Part shown: positions 1-8,564 of the stretch, piece after piece
Layout: the number at the start of each line of letters is the position of its first letter
Position numbering within the stretch: position 1 is the stretch's first letter
NCBI RefSeq assembly: GCF_000934605.2
Contig: NZ_CP010897.2
Span: forward strand, 3,720,001 to 3,784,000
Direction of reading: 5' to 3'
DNA: 64,000 bases
Origin: Pandoraea vervacti
Lineage (GTDB): Bacteria; Pseudomonadota; Gammaproteobacteria; Burkholderiales; Burkholderiaceae
Notes under the pieces: model-generated
Told to the model about the DNA's origin: nothing
What the model saw: the letters and a program-made list of their open reading frames with translations, nothing else
Databases searched by the model: none
Made by a program: the position numbers and the translations under genes

Positions 1-889
1 ACTGCTTGAAATGGGCCCGATCGAAGCGCGTCTTGCCGGAGGCTTCCACCGCCTGCCTCACCATCGCCGGCACCTTTGCCAGCTTGTCCGGCACGGTGTG
101 GTACGTCACGCTGAACGTGAACACGATGCGCCGCTCGGACATACGCTTGTAGTTATGCAGGGTGTTCTTGAGCAGTTCGGTGTTGCCGCAAACGATCTCT
201 TCGCCGCTCAGGCTGCGAATACGCGTTGTCTTGAGCCCGATGCGCTCGATCGTGCCGGACACATCGCTGAACACGACGAAGTCACCGACTTCGAACGGCT
301 TGTCCAGCCCAATGGCCAGCGAAGCGAACAGGTCGCTCAACACATTTTGCACGGCCAGCGCGACCGCCACACCGCCAATACCGAGGCTCGCGACGAAGGC
401 AGTGATGTTCACGCCGAAATTCGCGAGCATGACCAGCAGCAACACCGCCCAGGCCAGTACCCGGGCCGTCCAGGCGGTCATGGTGACGATGACGGGGTTG
501 TCCGGCGCACTCTCGCGATGCTGCATGCGTCGTGTCGACCACACGCTGACGGCCCGGTTCACCCAGAGCGCGAGCTGGAGGCAGAACAGGACCGTCCAGC
601 CATGGACGATGGCGGTATCCCATCGGGTGCCCAGATCGAGAATCTTCAGCCCGATGAGCAACGCGGCGACGAACAGTACGAAGTGTCGCGTCGCGCCCAG
701 CACTTCAGCCAGCATGCCCGCCGCTGGCGAGCGCAATCGTCTGGACAGCGCCCCGAAGCGTCCGAGCACGAGACGCAATACGCCTGTCAGGATGCCGTAG
801 CTTAACAACATGGCAATCGCGGCAAATGCCCAGTCGGCGGGCGCGATTCCCTCGAAGGCCTTTAGCGATGTGAGCGTGCTGAAGTGCAA
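1..889 (-). CDS. MscS-family mechanosensitive channel (C-terminus cut by window edge)
   Basis: Reading the minus strand from a TTG at 889 gives an open frame that runs off the left edge (about 296 codons visible). A GGAGG lies 7 bases upstream of the TTG and no good ATG is nearby. The N-terminal half has several hydrophobic segments. It is followed by the MscS pore-helix and beta-domain pattern: GIGGVAVALAVQNVLSDLF, then GLDKPFEVGDFV and a segment ending in a CGNTELLKN motif. The family forms small-conductance channels in the inner membrane that release solutes on osmotic downshock. The cytoplasmic end is missing, so regulatory additions cannot be judged. Confidence 0.85.
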   Translation of the reverse strand, partial: MHFSTLTSLKAFEGIAPADWAFAAIAMLLSYGILTGVLRLVLGRFGALSRRLRSPAAGMLAEVLGATRHFVLFVAALLIGLKILDLGTRWDTAIVHGWTVLFCLQLALWVNRAVSVWSTRRMQHRESAPDNPVIVTMTAWTARVLAWAVLLLVMLANFGVNITAFVASLGIGGVAVALAVQNVLSDLFASLAIGLDKPFEVGDFVVFSDVSGTIERIGLKTTRIRSLSGEEIVCGNTELLKNTLHNYKRMSERRIVFTFSVTYHTVPDKLAKVPAMVRQAVEASGKTRFDRAHFKQ

Positions 890-1083
890 GCGAATCCTCC
901 CTGCGTCTTGGTCGAAACCTTTTGCTCAGCAAGGTCCGTGCCGACTCGCCAGCGGCCATCTGGCCGACCGGACGACGCCAACGGGCGCCCGGCCGCCATA
1001 CCCGATCTTTCAATGGAGGGAAGAAATGACATGGATGCGCGCGGTTTGCGCTGCCCTCGCGCGGAAATGCCCGGAAATGAAAA

Positions 1084-1114
1084 GGCGGCACAACGGACCA
1101 GCCGTTGTACCGCC
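1084..1114 (-). terminator. Hairpin terminator candidate downstream of mmsA
   Basis: GGCGGCACAACGG (1084-1096) and CCGTTGTACCGCC (1102-1114) form a 13-base stem with one mismatch and a 5-base loop. On the minus strand the stem is followed by TTTTCATTTC. It lies 30 bases past the mmsA stop codon, fitting rho-independent termination, although the T-run is interrupted. Confidence 0.55.
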
Positions 1115-1144
1115 CTGCACTGCTACGCCTGGAATGGCGACGCG

Positions 1145-2656
1145 TTACTTCGCTGTCGGCATCGCGAACTCGGCACCCTTCTCCGTGCTTTCCGGCCAGC
1201 GTTGCATGATCGACTTCTGCTTGGTGTAGAAGCGCACGCCTTCTTCACCGTAAGCGTGCATATCGCCGAACAGGCTGCGCTTCCAGCCGCCGAAGCCGTG
1301 CCACGCCATCGGCACCGGAATCGGCACGTTGATACCGACCATGCCGACCTCGATACGACGACCGAATTCGCGAGCGATGTGGCCGTCTCGCGTATAGCAG
1401 GCCACACCGTTGCCGAACTCATGGGCGTTGATGAGATCCACGGCTTCCGTGAAGTCCTTCACGCGCACGCACGAGAGCACCGGCCCGAAGATTTCTTCCT
1501 TGTAGATGCGCATGTCAGGCGTCACGTGATCGAACAGCGTGCCGCCGGTGAAAAAGCCTTCTTCATGGCCCGGCACCTTCAGACCGCGGCCGTCGACCAC
1601 CAGCTTCGCGCCTTCTTCCACGCCCAGCGCGATATAGCTCTCGATGCGCTCCAGCGATTGACGGGTCACGATCGGACCCATTTCGGCGTCCGGTTCCATG
1701 CCGTTCTTGACGACCAGCGTGCGAGCGCGCTCGGCCAGACGATCCATGATCTTGTCGGCCACGTCGCCAACGAGCACCGCGACCGAAATGGCCATGCAAC
1801 GCTCGCCGGCCGAACCGTACCCGGCGCCGACCAGCGCGTCGATGGCCTGGTCGAGATCGGCGTCAGGCATCACGACCATGTGATTCTTCGCGCCACCCAG
1901 TGCTTGCACGCGCTTGCCATGCTTGGCGCCGGTTTCGTAGATGTAGTTCGCAATCGGGGTCGAGCCAACGAAGCTGATCGCCTTGACGTCCGCGTGCGTG
2001 AGCAGTGCGTCGACAACCTCCTTGTCACCCTGCACGACGTTGAAAACCCCGTCCGGCAAGCCGGCCTGCTTGAGCAGATCGGCCATGAACAACGACGCCG
2101 ACGGATCGCGCTCGCTGGGCTTGAGAATGAAGGTGTTACCCGCAGCGATGGCCACCGGGAACATCCAGCACGGCACCATGCACGGGAAATTGAACGGCGT
2201 GATGCCGGCCACGACGCCCAGCGCCTGACGCGTCGTCCAGTTGTCGATGCCGGTGGAGACCTGCTCCGTGTAATCGCCCTTGAGCAATTGCGGAATACCG
2301 CAGGCGAATTCGATCACGTCGATGCCGCGCGTGACCTCGCCCTGTGCGTCGGAGAACACCTTGCCGTGCTCTGCGGTGATGATCGCGGCGAGTTCGTCGC
2401 GATGCTTGTTCATGAGTTCGAGGAACTTGAGCATGACGCGCGCGCGGCGAATCGGCGGCGTGTCGCTCCATGCGGGGAATGCTGCCTTGGCGCTCGCGAC
2501 CGCCGCATCGACGTCCGCGACGCTACCCAGCACGAGTTGGCGAGCGCGCTTGCCCGTCGCCGGATTGAAAATCGGCTGAGTCCGCTGGGCGTCGCCCTTC
2601 ACGCGTTGACCATGGATGTAATGGACGACGTCGGCGGTATCGTTAAACGCTTGCAT
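1145..2656 (-). CDS. mmsA: Methylmalonate-semialdehyde dehydrogenase (CoA-acylating)
   Basis: A 503-residue aldehyde dehydrogenase of the MmsA/IolA type. It oxidises methylmalonate semialdehyde or malonate semialdehyde to propionyl-CoA or acetyl-CoA in valine, beta-alanine or inositol breakdown, with NAD+ and CoA. Visible family marks are PFNFPCMVPCWMFP near residue 154, characteristic of MmsA; the nucleotide-binding turn GSTPIA near 231; and the catalytic cysteine in GSAGERCMA (Cys287). Length is normal. The ATG at 2656 has GAGGAA about 7 bases upstream. It diverges from a LysR gene across about 110 bases, and no other valine or inositol gene is nearby, so the substrate within the pathway is inferred from family only. 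Confidence 0.93.
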   Translation of the reverse strand: MQAFNDTADVVHYIHGQRVKGDAQRTQPIFNPATGKRARQLVLGSVADVDAAVASAKAAFPAWSDTPPIRRARVMLKFLELMNKHRDELAAIITAEHGKVFSDAQGEVTRGIDVIEFACGIPQLLKGDYTEQVSTGIDNWTTRQALGVVAGITPFNFPCMVPCWMFPVAIAAGNTFILKPSERDPSASLFMADLLKQAGLPDGVFNVVQGDKEVVDALLTHADVKAISFVGSTPIANYIYETGAKHGKRVQALGGAKNHMVVMPDADLDQAIDALVGAGYGSAGERCMAISVAVLVGDVADKIMDRLAERARTLVVKNGMEPDAEMGPIVTRQSLERIESYIALGVEEGAKLVVDGRGLKVPGHEEGFFTGGTLFDHVTPDMRIYKEEIFGPVLSCVRVKDFTEAVDLINAHEFGNGVACYTRDGHIAREFGRRIEVGMVGINVPIPVPMAWHGFGGWKRSLFGDMHAYGEEGVRFYTKQKSIMQRWPESTEKGAEFAMPTAK

Positions 2657-2670
2657 ATCAATTCCTCATG

Positions 2671-2687
2671 ATGGATGAACGATCCAT
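2671..2687. promoter_or_regulatory. Inverted repeat ATGGAT-N5-ATCCAT between mmsA and lysR
   Basis: ATGGAT (2671-2676) and ATCCAT (2682-2687) form a perfect inverted repeat just upstream of the mmsA start. The same half-sites recur fused as ATCCATGGAT at 2761-2770, across the LysR start codon. Two copies of one half-site flanking the divergent promoters suggest an operator for the adjacent LysR protein. This is an inference from sequence symmetry only. Confidence 0.4.
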
Positions 2688-2764
2688 GCAGTGTATGAAT
2701 CGCCGCGCACCGCGCCTAGACGTTATTATTGAATTTATTGTTTACAAATACGAACAATCGATCC

Positions 2765-3706
2765 ATGGATTCGGAAAAAATTGAAGGCCTGTGGACGCAC
2801 CTGCATTGGCTGACGGTGCTCGCCGAGCAGGGAAGTTTTACCGCCGCCGCGACCCGGCTGGGCGTGAGCAAAGCGGCGATGAGTCAGCGCATCGCCGAAC
2901 TGGAGCGTGCGGCAGGCGTATCGCTGGTGCAACGCACAACTCGCAGCGTGCGATTTACGGAGGCCGGGCAACAGCTCGTCGACGACACGCGGGGGCAGTA
3001 TGCGCAAATCGCGACGAGCTTCTCGAACCTGCGGGATCAGGCCGGGGTCGCGCGAGGACTGATACGTGTCACGGCCCCCGTAGCGCTCGGCAGGCAGCAG
3101 GTCATCCCGAGGTTGTCCGGCTTTCTGCGCGCACATCCTGAAGTTCGAGTGCAACTGGACTTGTCCGACCGACTGAGTTCGATCGCCTCGGAAGGGTTCG
3201 ACCTGGCGATCCGTCACAGTACGAACGCTCCGGAAACGCACGTGGCCTGGAAACTGTGCGACACGCGCTCGCTTATCGTGGCGACCCGGGCCTATCTCAA
3301 GCGACGGGGCACGCCGGCGTCCCCCGCTGATCTGGCCGAGCACGATTGCCTTGCGTACCCGCGTGCGCAGGTGGCGACTACCTGGTCGTTCGAGCCCACG
3401 GGCCCTCGGAAATCGGCCACGGGACCGGTGACGATCAACGCCAACGGGCCGGTGACGGCGAACAACAGTGAAGCGTTGCGCGACGCGGCGCTCGACGATC
3501 TGGGCATCGCACTCGTGCCGGACTTCACGGCACAGGCCGCCGTGAAATCCGGCAAGCTGATCGTGCTGCTGCCGGAATGGCGTCCGGTCGGCGCTTTTGC
3601 GGAACGAATTTACGTGGTGCGCCCTTACACCTCGCACGTGCCACAGGCCGTACGCCTGTTCGTGGATTACTTGCGTGAGGCGTTTGCCGGAGGATTTCCG
3701 TGCTAG
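2765..3706 (+). CDS. LysR-family transcriptional regulator
   Basis: About 313 residues from the ATG at 2765; an in-frame TTG at 2729 would add 12 poorly conserved residues. The N-terminal winged helix-turn-helix is clear (GSFTAAATRLGVSKAAMSQR, then a segment ending in LVQRTTRSVRFTEAG), followed by a substrate-binding domain with a motif of the type seen in the CrgA/AaeR branch (LDLSDRLSSIASEGFDLAIR). Such proteins act as dimers or tetramers on divergent promoters. Its neighbour mmsA, read in the opposite direction 110 bases away, is the natural target. The effector is unknown. A palindrome (ATCCATGGAT) overlaps the start codon, which would allow autorepression. Confidence 0.88.
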   Translation: MDSEKIEGLWTHLHWLTVLAEQGSFTAAATRLGVSKAAMSQRIAELERAAGVSLVQRTTRSVRFTEAGQQLVDDTRGQYAQIATSFSNLRDQAGVARGLIRVTAPVALGRQQVIPRLSGFLRAHPEVRVQLDLSDRLSSIASEGFDLAIRHSTNAPETHVAWKLCDTRSLIVATRAYLKRRGTPASPADLAEHDCLAYPRAQVATTWSFEPTGPRKSATGPVTINANGPVTANNSEALRDAALDDLGIALVPDFTAQAAVKSGKLIVLLPEWRPVGAFAERIYVVRPYTSHVPQAVRLFVDYLREAFAGGFPC

Positions 3707-3730
3707 GGGGCGGATGCCGATTCAGTCGGA

Positions 3731-4387
3731 TCACATCGCCCGCGCTTCGCGCAGCGCGACCTGCATGACGTCCCCCGCAGCCAGGATATGCGCCTTCGTC
3801 AAACGCTTGGCCGTGCGACGATCGCGCGCCACCACAGCCTCCAGTATCTCGACGTGCTCCGAGAAAGACACGTCCTGATAGCGCTCCAGTTGCCACACCA
3901 GCCGTAGATAGCGATCGGTCTTGCGCCAGATCGCTTCGAGCGTCTCCATCAGATAGCGCCTGCCGCTGGCCTGATAGATCGTGCGGTGAAACGCCCAGTT
4001 GTCGACCGACCAGGCGTCGACGTCCGGCGCTGTTTCGTCGTTGCGCAGGATCTCGCGCACCGCCGCTTCATCGCGCGGGCCAAAAGCGTCGATGGCGGCG
4101 TCCAGGGCAAGCAGTTCCAGCGCCACGCGCATTTCCGTCAGTTCCGACGCCTCGAACGTCGTCATCGCCGAAACGAACGCCCCGCGATTGGGCACGATCG
4201 TCACGAATCCGCTCGCCTGCAATTGCACGAAGGCCTCCCGAACCGGGATATGGCTGGTGCCGAACTCCTTCGCGATCGAATCCTGACGAAGTTGTGTCCC
4301 GGGCGCCCACCGTCCGTCCGCAATCCGTTCACGCAACTGGTCCGCCAACGACACGGAAGATAGCTTGCTTTCTGCTGATTTTTTCAT
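3731..4387 (-). CDS. GntR-family regulator with FCD effector domain
   Basis: 218 residues. The N-terminal winged helix shows the GntR pattern (LADQLRERIADGRWAPGTQL, then EFGTSHIPVREAFVQLQASG and VTIVPNRGAFVS). The C-terminal helical part with the FCD pattern (ELTEMRVALELLALDAA, HRTIYQASG, HVEILEAVVARD) normally binds a metal and a carboxylic-acid ligand. The gene diverges from the aminotransferase, with only 32 bases between the two start codons and a perfect 16-base palindrome in that space, so it probably represses both itself and the aminotransferase. The ligand cannot be read from sequence; an amino acid or keto acid is a guess from context. Confidence 0.9.
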   Translation of the reverse strand: MKKSAESKLSSVSLADQLRERIADGRWAPGTQLRQDSIAKEFGTSHIPVREAFVQLQASGFVTIVPNRGAFVSAMTTFEASELTEMRVALELLALDAAIDAFGPRDEAAVREILRNDETAPDVDAWSVDNWAFHRTIYQASGRRYLMETLEAIWRKTDRYLRLVWQLERYQDVSFSEHVEILEAVVARDRRTAKRLTKAHILAAGDVMQVALREARAM

Positions 4388-4402
4388 TTTAATATATTAA
4401 AA
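4387..4402. promoter_or_regulatory. 16-bp perfect palindrome, likely GntR operator
   Basis: TTTTAATATATTAAAA is a perfect 16-base palindrome in a GC-rich region. It begins at the first base of the gntR start codon and lies 18 bases before the aminotransferase ATG. It occupies half of the 32-base divergent spacer, so a protein bound here would block both genes. Confidence 0.6.
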
Positions 4403-4419
4403 CATTTACGGAGGCCCAT

Positions 4420-5577
4420 ATGACGGTATCCAGATTGCAAAAAATCCCCGGCATTGGCGTAGATCGAATCGGCGACGCAGCCGACGCTTTGGCGGATCCC
4501 GACATTCTAAGACTCGAGAATCTCGACACGGACCTCCGACCGCCGGCCGCCGCGATCATGCGCACGCACCAGGCGATAGACGACGATGCGGCCAACAGCT
4601 ACCTTCCCTTTACGGGTCTGCGATCACTGCGCGAGGCGGCCGCCGAACGTGTCGGACGCTCGGCAGGCACCCGATATGACCCGGCGACCGAGTGCATCGT
4701 ATCCGCCGGGGGCCTCGCGGGCATCCTGAACGTGCTGCTGTCGATCCTCGAACCGGGCGACGAAGTCGTGCTGACCGATCCCACTTATGCGGGCTTGATC
4801 AATCGCGTCCATCTGAGCGGAGGTGTCCCGAAGTTTGCCCGCCTGATTCCCAACGCTGACGGCTGGCGTCTCGATCTCGACAGTCTTGCCGCCGCCGTCG
4901 GGCCGCGCACGAAAGCGCTGTTGATCATGTCGCCCTCGATGCCGAGCGGCTACGTCCCCACGCAGGACGAGTGGCTGGCCATCGCCGCGCATTGCGAGAC
5001 GCGCGGGATCTGGCTCGTCTATGACGCGGCGATGGAGCGGCTGCTGTTTGGCGGACGCCGCGTCATTCACCCGGCGTCGCTGCCCGGCATGCGGGAACGC
5101 ACGATCACGGTCGGCGCAGTGTCGAAGGAGTACCGGATGATCGGATGGCGTGTGGGCTGGATCGTCGGTCCCGAATCGATCATGAACGATGTGCGGCTCG
5201 TCAGTCTGTCCAACGTGGTCTGTCAGGTCGGGATCGCCATGGACGGCGCGGCTGCGGCGCTAAGCACCGCGCAAGACGGCGTGGCCGCCGCCGTTGCCGA
5301 ATGGGAGCGCCGCAGCGACTTTCTGATCGAAGCCCTGGCCGATCTGCCGGTGATTCGTCCCCACGGCGGCTGGTCGATGCTGATCGACACCCGACGTCTG
5401 GGCATCGAACCGTCCGAGGCGTCGCGGCAACTGCTCGCGCTCGGCAAGGTGGCGGCCACCCCGATGACCGGCTGGGGCCCCGAAGCGGATCGTTATCTGC
5501 GCTTTGTCTTCGCCAACGAGCCCGTGCACCGCTTGCAGGACATTCGCGAGCGTGTGCGGCGTGCTTGGGGAGTGTGA
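4420..5577 (+). CDS. PLP-dependent class I/II aminotransferase
   Basis: 385 residues, fold-type I aminotransferase. The ATG at 4420 follows a GGAGG by 6 bases. The substrate and PLP-binding segments are present: YLPFTGLRSLREA near residue 67, VLTDPTYAGLINRV near 125, the aspartate in LVYDAAMER, and the PLP-lysine motif GAVSKEYRMIGWRVGW, whose lysine forms the Schiff base. The NPTG signature usual in this family is replaced by a MPSGYV segment, so this is a divergent member. It is controlled most simply by the divergent GntR gene. The substrate pair is unknown. Confidence 0.85.
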   Translation: MTVSRLQKIPGIGVDRIGDAADALADPDILRLENLDTDLRPPAAAIMRTHQAIDDDAANSYLPFTGLRSLREAAAERVGRSAGTRYDPATECIVSAGGLAGILNVLLSILEPGDEVVLTDPTYAGLINRVHLSGGVPKFARLIPNADGWRLDLDSLAAAVGPRTKALLIMSPSMPSGYVPTQDEWLAIAAHCETRGIWLVYDAAMERLLFGGRRVIHPASLPGMRERTITVGAVSKEYRMIGWRVGWIVGPESIMNDVRLVSLSNVVCQVGIAMDGAAAALSTAQDGVAAAVAEWERRSDFLIEALADLPVIRPHGGWSMLIDTRRLGIEPSEASRQLLALGKVAATPMTGWGPEADRYLRFVFANEPVHRLQDIRERVRRAWGV

Positions 5578-5838
5578 TTGGGAGCGATCTCTTTGATGGG
5601 GTGGGAATGACGAGGCGAAGTCGCCGCTATGAATGACGGCAATCGGCCAGTTTCAGCCATCGGCGTCTGCGCAGGTTTGTCATTCGAGCAGCGACTTCCG
5701 TCTCAAGCTTGCCAGAGCGCAGGGGTATTCTACGCAGCACGATTGGCGCGATCGGAATTGATCTTGGCGCGTTATGCTAGTGCGCCCAATGGTTCGAACG
5801 CCTACCATCTGCCTATTCAATCGAACCAAGGAGCAGTC

Positions 5839-6621
5839 ATGAACCTTTCAACTGCGCTGATCACTGGTGCTTCGAACGGCATTGGTCTGGAGCTGGCACG
5901 CATCCATGCAAGCAAACGCGGCGATGTCGTTTTGGTTGCGCGTTCGCGCGACAAGCTCGAATCTATCAAGCAAGAATTCGAGACGAAATACGGCGTGAAG
6001 GCGTACGTCCTTACCGAGGACCTCGCCGACCCCGCTTCCGCGGATCGAATCTTCGCTGCGACAGAGTCGCTGGGACTCTCTATTGATGTGCTGATCAACA
6101 ACGCCGGCTTTGGCGGCCACGGCAAGTTTGTCGAACGCGATCTCAAAGCCGAGCAGGCGATGATGCAGGTCAATATGGCGACGCTGACCAACCTGACGCA
6201 TCACTACCTGAAGGGCATGGTGGCCCGCCGGCGCGGACGTATCCTCAATGTTTCGTCGACTGCATCGTTTATGCCGGGCCCGCTGCAGGCCGTGTATTAC
6301 GCGACCAAAGCTTACGTCACCTCGTTCACTCAGGCTGTCGCAGAAGAAGTGCGCGAATACGGCGTAACTGCCACGGCTTTGTGCCCGGGAGCAGTCGCTA
6401 CCGGTTTCGTTGCTGCCGGTGACCTACAGGGCGTGGACGTCTGGAAGAATGCCAAGTCGGCCGAATCGGTGGCGCGCTGCGGCTACGAGGCGATGATGCG
6501 CGGTGACCTGGTCGCGTTCAACGAACAGAAGCTTCGGATTATGCTCGACTGGATTGTGCCGTTGCTGCCGCGCAAGATGGCGCTGAAGATGTCGCGACAG
6601 GCGATGGAAAAGGCCGCTTGA
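5839..6621 (+). CDS. Short-chain dehydrogenase/reductase
   Basis: 260 residues from the ATG at 5839, which has AAGGAG 5 bases upstream; the open frame extends 70 codons further upstream but that part is not SDR-like. Classical SDR marks are TGASNGIG (NADP-binding, near residue 9), NNAGFGG (near 88) and the catalytic YYATK. It is closest in appearance to the DltE/YqjQ type of oxidoreductases. Its stop overlaps the start of the AraC gene (TGATG), so the two are co-transcribed. Substrate unknown. Confidence 0.87.
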   Translation: MNLSTALITGASNGIGLELARIHASKRGDVVLVARSRDKLESIKQEFETKYGVKAYVLTEDLADPASADRIFAATESLGLSIDVLINNAGFGGHGKFVERDLKAEQAMMQVNMATLTNLTHHYLKGMVARRRGRILNVSSTASFMPGPLQAVYYATKAYVTSFTQAVAEEVREYGVTATALCPGAVATGFVAAGDLQGVDVWKNAKSAESVARCGYEAMMRGDLVAFNEQKLRIMLDWIVPLLPRKMALKMSRQAMEKAA

Positions 6622-7625
6622 TGAAGCATGCAACCCAATTCACGTTACATCCCGGCTGGAAACTGATCGTCTTCGATCTCGGGGTCGCTCCCGGCGACTT
6701 GCTGGCGCTGGCGGAGTTGCCTGCGGATCTGTTCGGCCGCAAGGATGCCGTCCTGACGCCTGCCCAGTATTTTCGATTCTTTCTGGGCCTCGAAAAATTG
6801 GTCGGTGACGCAGAGTTGCCGGTGCGGCTCGGCGCGGGCATCTCGGTCGAGGCTTTTGATGCTGCGCTGTTCGCCTGCCTGTGCAGTCCGAATCTCAACG
6901 TCGCTTTCACCCGGCTCGCCGCATACAAGCGCCTGTGTGGACCATTGTCGCTAGACGTCTGCATCGGCGAGAACTACACCGAGGTATTCATCGAATGCTA
7001 CGGCCATGACGGCCCGCTGCCATGCAGCTTATGCGCAACGGAATTGGCTTTTTTCACGCAGCTGGCGCGCCTTGCAACACGACAAGCCATCAACCCGATC
7101 GAGGCCGAATTAACGGTGCTGCCGAGCCAGGTCGGCCCATGCGAAAATTTTCTCGGCTGTCGCTTGGCACAGGGCAGCTCCAACCGCATTCGATTCTCGG
7201 CAGAAGACGCAAGGCGCCCCTTCTTGACAGAGAACCTTGCCATGTGGCGCTTCTTCGAGCCGGAACTTCAAGCGCGTCTCTCGAAGCTCGACGCCGAAGC
7301 AAGCACACGCGAACGTGTGCGCAGCGCGCTACTTGACATGCTCCCGAGTGGTCAGAGCAGCATCGACGATATTTCGAGTCGCCTGGCAATGAGCAAGCGA
7401 TCGTTGCAGCGTCATCTCGCCGACGAGGCCATCAGCTATCAGGACGTGCTTAACGGCACACGACAGGAGCTGGCTAGTTATTACCTTGCCCACTCGACAA
7501 TCTCGCCTGGCGAGATCGCCTTTCTGATCGGCTTTCAGGACACCAACTCGTTCTTGCGCGCGTTCAAGGCCTGGACGGGGGTTACGCCGGGGGAATACCG
7601 CAATTTGCACGCTCATCCGGCTTGA
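6621..7625 (+). CDS. AraC-family regulator (arabinose-binding-like N-terminus)
   Basis: 334 residues; the ATG at 6621 overlaps the SDR stop codon by one base. The C-terminus carries the two helix-turn-helix units of AraC proteins (ISSRLAMSKRSLQRHLADEA, then PGEIAFLIGFQDTNSFLRAF and WTGVTPGEYR). The N-terminal 200 residues match the pattern of the arabinose-binding-type domain found in OruR-like regulators. Translational coupling suggests that it regulates the SDR operon. The effector is unknown. Confidence 0.88.
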   Translation: MKHATQFTLHPGWKLIVFDLGVAPGDLLALAELPADLFGRKDAVLTPAQYFRFFLGLEKLVGDAELPVRLGAGISVEAFDAALFACLCSPNLNVAFTRLAAYKRLCGPLSLDVCIGENYTEVFIECYGHDGPLPCSLCATELAFFTQLARLATRQAINPIEAELTVLPSQVGPCENFLGCRLAQGSSNRIRFSAEDARRPFLTENLAMWRFFEPELQARLSKLDAEASTRERVRSALLDMLPSGQSSIDDISSRLAMSKRSLQRHLADEAISYQDVLNGTRQELASYYLAHSTISPGEIAFLIGFQDTNSFLRAFKAWTGVTPGEYRNLHAHPA

Positions 7626-7801
7626 TGCCGACACACTCCAGCCAACGGAATCGGCCGGCGGGTGACTCGTGGGAGCGGCCATGCGAGCGTTGCGCTACGA
7701 CTGACCGCTACGGGTCGAAAACGGCCAGCCGACGGAGGGCCGTGACAGGCCTTCAAAAGCCGTTCAGGTTAGAGTGTCCGTTTTGATAAAGAAGTAAAAA
7801 A

Positions 7802-8089
7802 ATGGACGATCCGTCAATGGAAACGCCCGTCACGTTGCGCCAAGCGTATCTCATCATGTTCGACTTTCTCGAGAGTGAGTGGGAGAAGTCCGGCCACCCG
7901 GACGAACTCGGCGCGCTCCTCGGCAGCCTTTCATTGTGGAATGAGCCGAATGGTCAAGGCGTTCCGATGGATGCTGCGATATTTCCTCAATGGATTGACT
8001 GCGCCCGACGCGTCCTTCAGAGAGACCAGTCGTCCGTTGGCTACACAAATGCAGACGTCAAACTATTGCCAAAGTCATCAGAAGATTAA
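7802..8089 (+). CDS. Small acidic hypothetical protein
   Basis: 95 residues, acidic, soluble, with no membrane segment or signal. The sequence LRQAYLIMFDFLESEW followed by DELGALLGSLSLW and FPQWIDCARRVL resembles a family of short proteins that I recall from toxin/immunity neighbourhoods, but I cannot confirm that. It is preceded by an A-rich leader with AAGAAG about 8 bases before the ATG; a second in-frame ATG at 7817 is an alternative start. It is followed by 475 bases holding a decayed coding remnant, which fits an accessory, recently rearranged locus. Confidence 0.55.
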   Translation: MDDPSMETPVTLRQAYLIMFDFLESEWEKSGHPDELGALLGSLSLWNEPNGQGVPMDAAIFPQWIDCARRVLQRDQSSVGYTNADVKLLPKSSED

Positions 8090-8141
8090 CGACTGGCGAC
8101 TTGGTCGGCTAAGTGCTTCGCGTCTCCATCAACGCTGATGA

Positions 8142-8444
8142 CTGCCTCAATTGACTTCCCTTTTTGCAGGAAACCAGAAGCGAAAAGTGCGAGCGAATCT
8201 AGATACGAAGTATGGTCCGATTGCGATCGTCGATGAACCGACATAGACCTTCACTTCAATCGACAATCTAGATGCATGTCTAGCTCAGATCGCCAGGCAT
8301 CCAGGGCGAGGCCTCATCACCGTCTGCCACCGGCCGAAATTCGTCGCTCATCGGAAAGGAATCCCAACCATTCGAACATCGTTGGCTCATCCGAAAGCGC
8401 TCCCCGATTCGATCGTTAAAGTTGCAGCCAACGACTGCCGTTAA
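8142..8444 (+). pseudogene. Decayed coding remnant with in-frame stop
   Basis: The stretch between the 95-residue gene and the TPR gene holds no intact gene. One frame (8142-8444) reads as plausible protein over about 100 codons, broken by a TAG at 8244-8246. Segments such as YGPIAIVDEP before the stop and LDACLAQIARHPGRGLITV, then KGIPTIRTSLAHPKALPDS after it, look like real coding sequence. I do not recognise the family. No start codon or ribosome site supports expression. The remaining bases up to 8564 show nothing else. Confidence 0.4.
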
Positions 8445-8564
8445 GCCGGGTTCCGGGTAGATTCATTTCCTGATGTCGAACGCCTCATACAGTGCCCGCT
8501 AATGAGGTCTTAGGCGGGGCTCCGCGCGTCGTTTCGGCCAATCACCGACCTTGTCAATTCATTC

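Noticed and set aside
884..2671. A 595-codon open frame opposite mmsA
   Set aside because: Antisense shadow; mmsA has full family motifs and a good ribosome site.
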